A DNA stretch of 17,922 bases from Pseudomonadota bacterium (GCA_023435725.1 JAEYRD010000031.1:1-17922), one strand, 5' to 3'; positions 1-7,092 are shown, counted from the stretch's first letter. Made by a program: numbers and translations. The notes: generated from the letters alone by a model not told the origin.

Positions 1-53
1 GGCCTGACTGGCCAAGCCTATGAGCTCAATTTCGGCCGCAAAAGCATCAGGAA

Positions 54-106
54 GCACGGGAAGCATAATCCTGGGGTCGGGGGTTCGCGTCCCTCTCCCG
101 CTACCA
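54..106 (+). pseudogene. 3' half of a decayed elongator tRNA-Met (CAT)
   Basis: The 3' half of a tRNA folds cleanly. The anticodon stem is 57-61 with 69-73, the anticodon CAT is at 64-66, the variable loop is 74-78, the T stem is 79-83 with 91-95, the 3' acceptor strand is 96-102, and an encoded CCA is at 104-106. It resembles elongator tRNA-Met (or a CAT tRNA-Ile). It is not functional as seen: position 33 is G instead of U, position 58 in the T loop is C instead of A, and no 5' acceptor strand complementary to 96-102 lies at the right distance. A GAGCTC at 22-27 recalls the D stem, but the D loop would be about 25 nt. It may be a pseudo-tRNA or a tRNA 3' end duplicated by integration of an element. 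Confidence 0.6.
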
Positions 107-183
107 AGATTTCACTGTCCGTCCCGAAGACATGGGTAACGGACCGTACCTAGTCTAGAACGTGACTTCATAGCCAAACGACT

Positions 184-221
184 CGCCGAGAACAGGCCTA
201 CTCTTGGCATCTGTCTCGGCG
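184..221 (-). terminator. Probable terminator hairpin downstream of ahpF
   Basis: Bases 184-195 pair with 211-221 in an 11-bp stem with one bulged A, and an inner GCC/GGC (196-198 with 206-208) extends it. It lies about 70 bases past the ahpF stop on the minus strand. On that strand the stem is followed only by a short T stretch (TCGTTT), so it is a weak intrinsic terminator or a 3'-end stabilising structure. Confidence 0.45.
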
Positions 222-290
222 GGCAACCGGTTGCTGCCGCACCTGGCTCTGAGGTGGTTCCCACCGGGCTATCTTCGTCATCAAGCCTTA

Positions 291-1874
291 TTATTGCGCG
301 GCCTGAAGCTCCTCCACGGGGGCGGTACGGATCAGATAATCGAACGCCGAGAGCGAGGCCTTGGCACCTTCTCCCATGGCGACGATGATCTGCTTGTAGG
401 GCACCGTCGTCGCGTCGCCGGCGGCAAAAACTCCGGGAACCGTGGTCTGGCCGCGCGCGTCGATTTCGATCTCCCCACGTGTGTTCATCGCGACCGTCCC
501 CTTCAGCCAACCGGTGTTTGGCACGAGACCGATCTGGACGAACACGCCATCAAGGTCCAGGCGATGAGTTTGATCGCTGTTGCGCTTGACATATGACAGG
601 CCAGTGACCTTCCGGTCGTCGCCGTGAATTTCCGTGGTTCGTGCCGAGGCGATGACAACCACATTGTGCAGCGAATAGAGCTTGCTCTGCAGCACGGCAT
701 CGGCGTGCAGCTTGGAATCGAACTCGATCAGGGTGACATGCGCGACGATGCCCGCCAGATCGATCGCGGCCTCCACGCCGGAATTGCCGCCGCCGACCAC
801 GGCCACGCGCTTGCCCTTGAATAGCGGGCCGTCGCAATGCGGGCAATAGGCCACCCCCTTGTTGCGATAGGTGTCCTCGCCGGGAACGTTCAGTTGTCGC
901 CAGCTCGCGCCGGTCGACAAGATGACCGTGCGAGACTTCAGAACCACACCGCTTGCGAGCTCGACTTGTGCCAGGCCGTCTGGACCGGCAGACGGGATCA
1001 GGCGAACGGCGGTTTGTGCGCCGATGATATCGACATCGTGGGACTTCACCTGCTGTTCCAGCGCCGCGGCAAGCTTCGGTCCTTCGGTATGCGGGACCGA
1101 GATGAGATTCTCGATCGCCATGGTATCCAACACCTGCCCGCCCAGCCGGTCGGCGACGACGCCTGTGCGAACTCCCTTGCGTGCGGCATAGATGGCAGCC
1201 GCGGCCCCGGCGGGCCCGCCACCCACGACGAGAACATCGAACGCGGCCTTGTCGGCGATCTTCCGGGCCGCGCGCTCGACACTGTGCCTGTCGAGTTTGG
1301 CCACGATCTCCTCGAGGCTCATGCGCCCCTGCGCGAAGGGCTCGCCGTTGAGGAAAACCGAGGGCACGGCCATGACCTGGCGTTTCTCGACCTCGTCCTG
1401 GAAAAGGGCGCCGTCGATCGCGACATGCTTGATATTGGGGTTCAAGACGCTCATCACGTTGAACGCCTGCACGACGTCGGGGCAGTTCTGGCACGAAAGC
1501 GAAAAATAAGTCTCGAAGCTGTAGTCGCCTTCGAGACCCTTGATCGTCTCGATGAGCTCAGGCGATTCCTTGGGCGGGTGACCGCCGACCTGCAGCAGCG
1601 CTAGGATCAGCGAGTTGAATTCGTGCCCCATCGGCAGTCCAGCGAAGCGCACGCGGATGTCGGTGCCGACCCGATGAATGGCGAACGACGGCGTATGGAC
1701 GTCGGGCTGATTGGGGGCAAGGGTGATCTTGTCCGAAAGTGACGCGATCTCCTCGATCAGGCCCTGCAATTCTGTCGACTTGGCGCTGACGTCAAGAGAG
1801 GGAATGAGTTCGATCGGCAGCGTGATCCGTTGCAAATAGGCCCGGACCTGATCCTTCAATGGCGCGTCCAACAT
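291..1874 (-). CDS. ahpF: Alkyl hydroperoxide reductase subunit F (AhpF)
   Basis: A cytoplasmic flavoprotein disulfide reductase that passes electrons from NADH through FAD and two redox disulfides to AhpC. Its 527 residues match the usual AhpF length (about 520). The N-terminal tandem thioredoxin-fold domain carries the redox pair C128-x-x-C131 (SCQNC). The FAD-binding Rossmann motif GGGPAG is near 218-223, the second redox pair C344-x-x-C347 (YCPHC) follows, then the NADH-binding motif GGGNSG (361-366) and a C-terminal FAD contact GVFAAGD. All catalytic features are present, so the gene looks intact. The ATG start has a GGAG about nine bases upstream. It lies 140 bases downstream of ahpC on the same strand, with a stem-loop in the gap, the usual ahpCF arrangement. 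It is distinguished from thioredoxin reductase by the extra N-terminal domain. Confidence 0.96.
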   Translation of the reverse strand: MLDAPLKDQVRAYLQRITLPIELIPSLDVSAKSTELQGLIEEIASLSDKITLAPNQPDVHTPSFAIHRVGTDIRVRFAGLPMGHEFNSLILALLQVGGHPPKESPELIETIKGLEGDYSFETYFSLSCQNCPDVVQAFNVMSVLNPNIKHVAIDGALFQDEVEKRQVMAVPSVFLNGEPFAQGRMSLEEIVAKLDRHSVERAARKIADKAAFDVLVVGGGPAGAAAAIYAARKGVRTGVVADRLGGQVLDTMAIENLISVPHTEGPKLAAALEQQVKSHDVDIIGAQTAVRLIPSAGPDGLAQVELASGVVLKSRTVILSTGASWRQLNVPGEDTYRNKGVAYCPHCDGPLFKGKRVAVVGGGNSGVEAAIDLAGIVAHVTLIEFDSKLHADAVLQSKLYSLHNVVVIASARTTEIHGDDRKVTGLSYVKRNSDQTHRLDLDGVFVQIGLVPNTGWLKGTVAMNTRGEIEIDARGQTTVPGVFAAGDATTVPYKQIIVAMGEGAKASLSAFDYLIRTAPVEELQAAQ

Positions 1875-1956
1875 CTATCAGCTCCAAGGAATACTCTTGA
1901 CGTCGTTCACCGGATGAACGGGGTTGGGAAAAGGCGCAGCGTACTCGCCACGCCCG

Positions 1957-1985
1957 TTTCGGGCCGGCCACTGGCCAGCCCGAAA
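1957..1985 (-). other. Intercistronic stem-loop between ahpC and ahpF
   Basis: Bases 1957-1970 and 1972-1985 form an inverted repeat of 14 bases per arm around one central base. The single non-Watson-Crick position becomes a U-G pair in the minus-strand RNA, so about 13 pairs can form with a CCA/TGG-edged loop. No T-run follows. It sits in the ahpC-ahpF gap, where partial termination or RNA processing could give more AhpC than AhpF. That role is inferred from position and structure. Confidence 0.6.
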
Positions 1986-2014
1986 TCCCGGTTTGAAGGA
2001 AGAATTCTGCCCGA

Positions 2015-2578
2015 TTAGATCTTGCCGACGAGCTCCAGCGACGGTGCGAGGGTCTGCTCGCCTTCCTGCCACTTCGCCGGGCAAACCTCGCCCGGATGCG
2101 CCGCCACGTATTGGGCGGCCTTGATCTTCCGGAGAAGCTCCTGTGCATCGCGGCCGATGCCGCCGGCCGTGATCTCGATGATCTGGATCTTGCCGTCGGG
2201 GTCGACGACGAACGTACCGCGGTCGGCGAGACCGGCTTCCTCAATCAGAACCTCGAAGTTGCGGCTTATCGTGCCAGTCGGGTCCCCGACCATCGGGTAC
2301 TGGATCTTTTTGATCGCCGGCGAGGTGTCGTGCCAGGCCTTGTGGGAGAAATGCGTGTCGGTGGAGACGCTGTAGATCTCGACGCCGAGCTTCTTGAACG
2401 CAGCATAATTGTCCGCCAGATCCTCAAGCTCCGTCGGGCATACAAACGTAAAGTCGGCGGGATAGAAGAAAATCACCGACCACTTGCCTTTGAGCGCTGC
2501 GTCGGTGAGCTCAAAGAACTTGCCGTTCTGATAAGCCGTTGCATTGAAGGGCTTAATTTCCTTATTTATCAAAGACAT
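2015..2578 (-). CDS. ahpC: Alkyl hydroperoxide reductase subunit C, 2-Cys peroxiredoxin (AhpC)
   Basis: A cytoplasmic typical 2-Cys peroxiredoxin that reduces hydrogen peroxide, organic hydroperoxides and peroxynitrite and is recycled by AhpF. The 187 residues equal the classic bacterial AhpC length. The peroxidatic cysteine is C47 in the motif DFTFVCPTE and the resolving cysteine is C166 in HPGEVCPAKW; both are present. The reading frame stays open to an upstream start at 2656, but the ATG at 2576-2578 is chosen because the protein then begins MSLINKEIKPF like known AhpC proteins and an AGGAAA Shine-Dalgarno lies just upstream. It is the first gene of the ahpCF pair and is transcribed away from the scar region to its right. 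Confidence 0.97.
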   Translation of the reverse strand: MSLINKEIKPFNATAYQNGKFFELTDAALKGKWSVIFFYPADFTFVCPTELEDLADNYAAFKKLGVEIYSVSTDTHFSHKAWHDTSPAIKKIQYPMVGDPTGTISRNFEVLIEEAGLADRGTFVVDPDGKIQIIEITAGGIGRDAQELLRKIKAAQYVAAHPGEVCPAKWQEGEQTLAPSLELVGKI

Positions 2579-2659
2579 GCCATTTCCTCTTGCGCCTGCG
2601 ATGTGGCCACGGCGGCTCCCGTCGACTTTTCGCAAGTGCGTTTCGCTATTGCACAATGA

Positions 2660-2687
2660 GATTTAGACCGTTCTATTGATCGGTCAA
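2660..2687 (-). promoter_or_regulatory. Candidate ahpC promoter
   Basis: On the minus strand TTGACC (plus positions 2682-2687) is followed after 16 bases by TAAATC (2660-2665), about 80 bases before the ahpC start. The -35 box is good but the -10 box is poor. A short dyad ATTG-CA-CAAT lies at 2648-2657. No array of ATAG/CTAT half sites with the spacing expected for OxyR was found, so the regulator is unknown. Confidence 0.3.
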
Positions 2688-3058
2688 GGAAAGAGGCGCG
2701 GCTGCGGCAGCATGGCAGCTGCCACACTTAGCGAAGGCGCTGCACCCTGCAAAGGCGGCGCTTTCCCTCAGCATACCCAGCGGTCGGTATCTGTTCCGAT
2801 GCACTCAATGCGGGCCCACATAGCGCCAGCCGAGATGATCTTGCTGTCAGGACGAGCCGATCTGAGTAACCGCGATCCGACTCTCGTGGAAAAGGCCGCG
2901 GCGGCTGGACGCTCGCGGTTCGCGCCGGCCAACAGAAGGCGGCTCAGCGCCCCCGTTGTGGACATTGGGATCGCCGGATTCTCCTTGCGCGATCGCAGCG
3001 CCGGCGGTTGCGCGGCGGCGAGAGTAACTGGCCATCAAGGCACTGCAAAAGCTGTCGG
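2688..3058. other. Non-coding or decayed stretch, no convincing gene
   Basis: Open frames exist on both strands, but none gives a recognisable protein, and their composition (Arg/Ala/Ser-rich) is that of shadow frames. A 71-codon minus-strand frame (2847-3062) begins at an ATG that overlaps the stop of the AraC remnant as ATGA, but its product matches nothing I know. The only structured element seen is the ATACC-N8-GGTAT dyad at 2773-2790, listed separately. Confidence 0.5.
2773..2790. promoter_or_regulatory. Operator-like dyad ATACC-N8-GGTAT
   Basis: A perfect 5-bp inverted repeat with an 8-base spacer. Its arms and spacing match the two operator copies upstream of the catabolic operon (ATACC-N8-AGTAT at 3630-3647 and ATACC-N8-AGTAA at 3655-3672), and the spacer shares a central GG. 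It could be a third site for the same or a related repressor, or the relic of the promoter of a lost gene. A 10-base dyad alone can also arise by chance. Confidence 0.35.
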
Positions 3059-3472
3059 TCATTGTCTGTCCTCGCCGCGCGTTACGGCCCGATTCGAATG
3101 TCCCTGAGAACGACGCTTCTCGCTTGGCGGATATTTCCTCTGCGTACCCGCCGCGATCGGCGTTGCCTTTTCGCGAGCTTCGGTCGGCGTCATGCTAAAG
3201 CGCCGCAGGAAATTCCGATTGAACGCACGGATGTCAACGAACCCAGCGTCGGCCGCGATCTCTCCGATGCGGCGGTTCAACTGGCGCGGATCGGTGAGCG
3301 CTGTTTGCGCCCGGACCAAACGTTGCTCGGTGATGAACTCGGCAAAGGAATAGGGCTCGGTCTCGAAGAGCATATGGAGATCGAGCTGTGCGGCGATATC
3401 GTCGGCCGAACAGGGCTGACCGAGGCGCGTCATAATCTCGGCCTTGGCGGCGGCAAGGCGCGCAGCGCGCAG
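3059..3472 (-). pseudogene. AraC-family regulator, C-terminal DNA-binding fragment with internal deletion
   Basis: From about 3472 down to 3167 the minus strand encodes the double helix-turn-helix domain of an AraC/XylS regulator. It starts LRAARLAAAKAEIMTRLG, passes through FITEQRLVRAQTAL and IGEIAADAGFVDIRAFNRNF, and ends RRFSMTPTEAREKA. The N-terminal effector domain is missing. Inside the first helix-turn-helix, about five residues expected between the AAQL helix and MLFETEP (usually a GVSPRYL-like turn) are absent, so DNA binding is probably lost. A divergent tail of about 36 codons runs to the stop at 3059. Upstream the frame runs open into cytochrome b561-like DNA in a different frame, which shows that this is a broken gene. 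The family assignment is firm; the state (dead or fortuitously expressed) is inferred. Confidence 0.7.
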
Positions 3473-3483
3473 ACCGCCTCGCA

Positions 3484-3612
3484 TACGACGTCGCGAAGAT
3501 AGGCGAGCACCTCGCGCGGCGGACGGACGAAGTTCGACTATTGCGCCTGCCGCGGGCCGACGAAGCCCCAGACGATACGGATCGCCACAAGGCCGGCGAC
3601 AGCGAGCACGTC
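3484..3612 (-). pseudogene. Cytochrome b561 fragment
   Basis: Translating 3612 to 3484 on the minus strand gives about 43 codons with the pattern VLAVAGLVAIRIVWGFVGPR, then QAQ, a TAG stop at 3538-3540, then SNFVRPPREVLAYLRDVV. The I-x-W-G-F-V-G-P-R motif followed by F-V-x-P-x-x-x-L-A-Y-L-R is typical of the second membrane segment and following loop of bacterial diheme cytochrome b561 proteins. Only this piece remains. It is interrupted by a stop, truncated on the upstream side right at the operon promoter, and joined on the downstream side to the AraC fragment. It is not functional. Confidence 0.6.
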
Positions 3613-3622
3613 TCTTTTTGAG

Positions 3623-3650
3623 TTGACACATACCATCTGGATAGTATGTA
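3623..3650 (+). promoter_or_regulatory. Sigma70-type promoter of the catabolic/transport operon
   Basis: A perfect -35 box TTGACA (3623-3628) is followed after 16 bases by TATGTA (3645-3650) as the -10 box. This is one of the most consensus-like promoters in the window. Transcription would start near 3657, giving a leader of roughly 35 bases before the TTG start at 3693. The first operator copy fills the whole spacer. Confidence 0.65.
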
Positions 3651-3674
3651 AAACATACCAAGTGGATAGTAACA
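3628..3674 (+). promoter_or_regulatory. Tandem operator, two direct copies over the promoter
   Basis: The 19-base element ACATACCANNTGGATAGTA occurs at 3628-3646 and 3653-3671, 25 bases apart, differing only at the two N positions. The first copy is also a dyad, ACATAC (3628-3633) and GTATGT (3644-3649); the second is an imperfect dyad. The copies cover the -35/-10 spacer and the predicted start site, so a bound repressor would block RNA polymerase. The layout suits a TetR-type dimer. The TetR gene at the end of the cluster is the obvious candidate ligand, but no comparable site is seen in front of that gene. Confidence 0.6.
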
Positions 3675-3692
3675 AAACCGGGAGAGGCGTCT

Positions 3693-4727
3693 TTGGATAT
3701 TGCAGGCATAGCCCGTCGCGTCGTGGGCTTTATGCTCGATCACCCGGACGAGCGCGACTGCTGGATGAAGGCGTCGGCCATCACCGGCCTTCTTGGGGAA
3801 GGCAGCTCCGCGGCGATCGAGACGGCGGATCGCTGGTTGCGGCGGGCGATCGAGATGCAGCGCTCGAATGGCCATTTGAATTATTCGGATGCCGTGCGCG
3901 CCATCGCCGGCCATGTGCGATCCTTCACGCCGACCGCGTCGCTATCCGCAAGCCTCGGCTATCCGCTTCTGCTTAGATATCAGCAGAACGGGGACGCCTC
4001 CTATCTCGAGGCTGCGCGCAGGCAGATCGATGCGCTCCAGAGAAGCCCGCGCACGAGCGATGGCGGGATCTGGGCCCGCGCAGAGGCGCCGGAACTCTGG
4101 ATCGACTTTACCCATCTCGTGTGCCCGTTCATGGCGCTTTATGGCCGCATCGCTAAGGACGCGGTCCTGCTCGATGGCGCCTTCCATCAATACCGCGTGC
4201 ATATCGAGCATCTGCTCGATCCGCGAAAGCAGCTCGCGCGGCATGCATGGTGCGAGCGGCCGGACCATTTCACGCAATCGACTTTCTGGTCGCGCGGCAA
4301 CGGTTGGCTCGTCTGCGCCTCTGTCGACCTCGCGGCGATCGCACCGGATCATCCGGAAGCGAAATATGTCGCCGAGACTTGCGCTGGCGTGCTGAGTGCC
4401 ATGGCGCCCTACCAGGACGAGACGGGCTACTTCTGCCACGTGCTCGATGATCCCGCGTCGAATCTCGAGGCGTCGGGCACGCTGATGTTCGCCTACGCGG
4501 TTGCGCGCGGCGTGCGGCTGGGAATCGTGCCGGCGTCTCTGATGCCGGCCGCGGTCAAGGCGTTCACGGCAGTCGCGCGCGCGGTCGAGCCGTCGGGCAA
4601 GGTACCCGGGGTTGCGGTTCCTCCGGGCGGGCCCGGCGTACCCTTCGACTGGACCCTGTTCGGACAGGGCTTCTTCCTGCTCGCGGCCTGCGAGCTGAAG
4701 GATCGCCTGGCGGGAGGGAAGCTGTGA
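3693..4727 (+). CDS. GH88/GH105-type unsaturated uronyl hydrolase-like protein
   Basis: A predicted cytoplasmic six-hairpin (alpha/alpha)6-barrel enzyme of the GH105/GH88 group, whose known members hydrate and cleave unsaturated galacturonyl or glucuronyl units from oligosaccharides. Evidence is the family signature FWSRGNGW (198-205), the downstream block YQDETGYFCHVLDDP (240-254) with LEASGTLMFAYAVARGVRLG (258-277), and an aspartate D138 in a W-I-D-F-T-H-L motif at the place of the family's catalytic Asp before the P-F-M-A-L-Y-G helix. There is no signal peptide. Length (344) is slightly short for the family (about 370). The TTG start is chosen because a GGAGAGG Shine-Dalgarno (3681-3687) sits five bases upstream; the next ATG is 13 codons in. 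It is the first gene of the operon and overlaps the next gene by four bases. Its place in a CoA-thioester operon is unusual and its true substrate is unknown. Confidence 0.8.
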   Translation: MDIAGIARRVVGFMLDHPDERDCWMKASAITGLLGEGSSAAIETADRWLRRAIEMQRSNGHLNYSDAVRAIAGHVRSFTPTASLSASLGYPLLLRYQQNGDASYLEAARRQIDALQRSPRTSDGGIWARAEAPELWIDFTHLVCPFMALYGRIAKDAVLLDGAFHQYRVHIEHLLDPRKQLARHAWCERPDHFTQSTFWSRGNGWLVCASVDLAAIAPDHPEAKYVAETCAGVLSAMAPYQDETGYFCHVLDDPASNLEASGTLMFAYAVARGVRLGIVPASLMPAAVKAFTAVARAVEPSGKVPGVAVPPGGPGVPFDWTLFGQGFFLLAACELKDRLAGGKL

Positions 4728-5908
4728 CCGGGGCTCCATCATTGACGCCGCAAGCGCAGCCTGGCCGGCGCAATCTTCCGCTCGCCGGCGTGCGGGTGCT
4801 CGACATGTCGCGCCTCGCGCCCGGTCCCTATTGCACGATGCTGCTTGCCGATCTCGGCGCGGAGGTCATCGTTGTGACCGGTGGTCGTGCCGGTGCCCCG
4901 GTTTCCTCGTTCGCGCGCGGCAAGCGTTTCGTGGCGCTCGATCTAAAGGCGGAGGCGGGACGGGCGGCGCTCCACCGGCTTGCAGCAACAGTCGACGTTT
5001 TCGTCGAGAGTTTCCGGCCCGGCGTCTGCGCCCGGTTGGGCGCGGGCTATGACGAGCTCAGTCGCATCAATCCGGCGCTGATCTACTGCTCGCTGACCGG
5101 CTATGGTCAGGACGGGCCGCTTGCGCAGGAAGCGGGTCACGATATCAACTACCTGGCGCTCACCGGTGTTCTCGGCGCGATCGGGCCGCACGACAGGCCC
5201 CCGACGGCGCCGCTGAACATCGTCGCCGATTTTGCGGCCGGTGGACTCACCGCCGTGATCGGCATCCTCGCCGCGCTGTTCGAGCGGGTCTCGTCAGGCA
5301 AGGGTCAGCAGATCGATGCAGCCATGATCGACGGCTGCATGTCGCTGATGGCGATGCATTACCCGGTCTGGAAGCAGGCTGTGATGCCGGAACGTGGCCG
5401 CGGCTGGCTCGCGGGCAGCGCGCCCTACTATCGCTGTTACGCCTGCGCCGACGGCGGATATGTCGCAGTCGGTTCGCTCGAGCCGCAATTCTTTGCGGCG
5501 CTGTGGAAGGACATCGGCGAGGGCGATCCGCCCGACCAGATGGACATGCGGCTCTGGCCGGAGATCGAGCGGACGTTCGCGGAGGCCTTTGCGTCGCAAC
5601 CGCGAGATTACTGGGCCGAGCGCTACAAGGGTAAGGATGTTTGTGTGTTTCCGGTGCTCAGTCCGGATGAGGTCTGGCAACACCCGCACATTCGGGCGCG
5701 CTTTCCGGAGGCCGGTCCAGACAACGTGCCGGCGATTCCGCGCTTCAGCCGCACGCCGGTGCGGCAGCGCGCGCTCGATCAGCGCGATCAATCGGATGCG
5801 ATCCTGACAGAAGCAGGATTGCCGCCCGACCAGATCGCTGTGGCCAGTCCCGCAAGCGAGCGTGCGAACACCGGCTGGAGCGGCTGGCCGCCGCACTTCA
5901 AGGGCTGA
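4724..5908 (+). CDS. CaiB/BaiF protein, alpha-methylacyl-CoA racemase-like
   Basis: A class III CoA-transferase-fold protein of 394 residues, most like alpha-methylacyl-CoA racemases, which invert the 2-methyl centre of acyl-CoA so that a stereospecific dehydrogenase can act. The catalytic residues known from mycobacterial MCR have counterparts: R98 (ESFRPGV), H139 (AGHDINYLA), D169 (NIVADFAAGG) and E253 (VGSLEPQFF). The GHDINYLA motif is the racemase hallmark. A GTG start at 4724 overlaps the TGA of the hydrolase gene (GTGA), preceded by GGGAGGGA. The acyl-CoA dehydrogenase gene follows after 48 bases. A CoA-transferase activity cannot be excluded from sequence, but the intact His/Asp pair favours racemase or epimerase activity. 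The substrate is unknown. Confidence 0.88.
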   Translation: MTGAPSLTPQAQPGRRNLPLAGVRVLDMSRLAPGPYCTMLLADLGAEVIVVTGGRAGAPVSSFARGKRFVALDLKAEAGRAALHRLAATVDVFVESFRPGVCARLGAGYDELSRINPALIYCSLTGYGQDGPLAQEAGHDINYLALTGVLGAIGPHDRPPTAPLNIVADFAAGGLTAVIGILAALFERVSSGKGQQIDAAMIDGCMSLMAMHYPVWKQAVMPERGRGWLAGSAPYYRCYACADGGYVAVGSLEPQFFAALWKDIGEGDPPDQMDMRLWPEIERTFAEAFASQPRDYWAERYKGKDVCVFPVLSPDEVWQHPHIRARFPEAGPDNVPAIPRFSRTPVRQRALDQRDQSDAILTEAGLPPDQIAVASPASERANTGWSGWPPHFKG

Positions 5909-5956
5909 CACCAAACCACGCAAATCCAATCGTCAAAAGTCCAAGAGAAATCTGTC

Positions 5957-7084
5957 ATGGCTCATCTCGAAGCCGAATATCGCGATTTTCGTTCCTCGGT
6001 CCGCCGCTTTGCCCGCGAGGAGGTGGCTCCGCGCGCCTCGACGCTCGATCGGGAGCAGCGGCCTCCGGTGGAGTCGTTCGCGGCCAGTCTCCAGCTCGGT
6101 CTTCCCGGCTTGCCCTATCCCCTGCATCTCGGCGGCGGCGAGGGTGATATCTACGCCCAATGCGTCGCCATGGAGGAGCTCGCGAGGGCTTGCGCTTCGA
6201 CGGCGCTCGGCATCTCCTCGAGCTGGATCATGATGGCAGTCGTTGCCTACGGCACCGAGGCCCAGCAGCGCGAGGTCGTGCCGCAGATGACGAGCGGCCA
6301 GGCGCGCTGCGCCTGGGGATTGACCGAGCCGAAGGGCGGCTCGGATCTGATGGCGGCGTCAACGCGGGCGGTACGCTCCGGCGACGGCTGGGTGCTCAAC
6401 GGTACGAAGCGCTTCATCACCAATGGCGGCTGGGCCGACTGGTATCTCGTCTTCGCGCGGACGAGCGACAAGCGTTTTGGTCTGTTCCTGGTTCATCGCA
6501 ACGACCCCGGCGTGTCGTTCGGCGCGCCGGAGAAAAAAATGGGAATGCGCGGCAGCCCGACCTCCGACGTCATCATGGACAACGTCGCGCTTCCGGACTC
6601 GCGTCTGCTCGGCGATCCCGAGCGCGGTGCGCAATACATCACTGAAGCCTTGTTGAAGTCGCGACTACAGATGGCGGCGCATGCGCTCGGCATCGCCGCG
6701 GGCGCGCTGGATGCTGCGCTTCGCTACACCAGCGAGCGTCAGCAATTCGGGCAGGAGATCTCGAAGTTCCAGATGATCCGCGGCATCGCTGCCGACATGG
6801 CAATCAAGGTCGAGGCCGGCCGCTCCATCCTGCGGCACGCCTGCGAGCTCTTCATTGCCGGTGATCCCGACGTGAAGCTGCACGCATCGATCGCCAAGGT
6901 ATTCTGCTCCGATGCGGCGATGGCGGTGACGACCGATGCCGTTCAGCTCCATGGCGGCTACGGCTACCTCGAGGACTATGCCGTGGAGCGCATGATGCGC
7001 GACGCGAAGGTCACGCAGATCTGGGAGGGAACCAACCAGATCCAGCGGCTGATGATCGCCAAAGAAATCTACGAGCGACTCTGA
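5957..7084 (+). CDS. Acyl-CoA dehydrogenase
   Basis: An FAD-dependent acyl-CoA dehydrogenase that introduces a 2,3-double bond into an acyl-CoA and passes electrons to electron-transfer flavoprotein. The 375 residues are typical. Visible are the FAD/substrate motif WGLTEPKGGSD (120-130), the RQQFGQEISKFQMIR helix, the LHGGYGYLEDY segment and the C-terminal WEGTNQIQR with the catalytic base at E357, the position used by short-chain, medium-chain and glutaryl-CoA enzymes. The ATG start follows an AAGAGAAA purine stretch. The gene lies between two CaiB/BaiF genes, which points to a substrate activated or epimerised by them. No etfAB is in the window, so electrons must go to a flavoprotein encoded elsewhere. 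Chain specificity cannot be read. Confidence 0.95.
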   Translation: MAHLEAEYRDFRSSVRRFAREEVAPRASTLDREQRPPVESFAASLQLGLPGLPYPLHLGGGEGDIYAQCVAMEELARACASTALGISSSWIMMAVVAYGTEAQQREVVPQMTSGQARCAWGLTEPKGGSDLMAASTRAVRSGDGWVLNGTKRFITNGGWADWYLVFARTSDKRFGLFLVHRNDPGVSFGAPEKKMGMRGSPTSDVIMDNVALPDSRLLGDPERGAQYITEALLKSRLQMAAHALGIAAGALDAALRYTSERQQFGQEISKFQMIRGIAADMAIKVEAGRSILRHACELFIAGDPDVKLHASIAKVFCSDAAMAVTTDAVQLHGGYGYLEDYAVERMMRDAKVTQIWEGTNQIQRLMIAKEIYERL

Positions 7085-7092
7085 GGGGCATC

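Noticed and set aside
107..183. Possible insertion-sequence end around the GACATGGGTAACGG stretch.
   Set aside because: The wording recalls some transposon termini, but no second end, transposase or target duplication is visible, so it cannot be supported.
837..1604. A 255-codon plus-strand frame opposite ahpF.
   Set aside because: It lies fully antisense to ahpF, whose motifs are all intact, and its product has no recognisable features.
2640..2690. An OxyR site upstream of ahpC, expected from the gene's usual regulation.
   Set aside because: Two CAATAG sequences occur on the minus strand, but they are 27 bases apart and the other ATAG/CTAT half sites are missing, so the OxyR pattern is not met.
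2847..3062. A 71-codon minus-strand frame whose ATG overlaps the stop of the AraC remnant (ATGA).
   Set aside because: The overlap suggests coupling, but the upstream gene is itself broken, the product matches nothing known, and it has the composition of a shadow frame.
2676..3107. A 143-codon plus-strand frame in the gap right of ahpC.
   Set aside because: It has no good ribosome binding site, no recognisable domain and atypical composition; length alone is not significant at this GC content.
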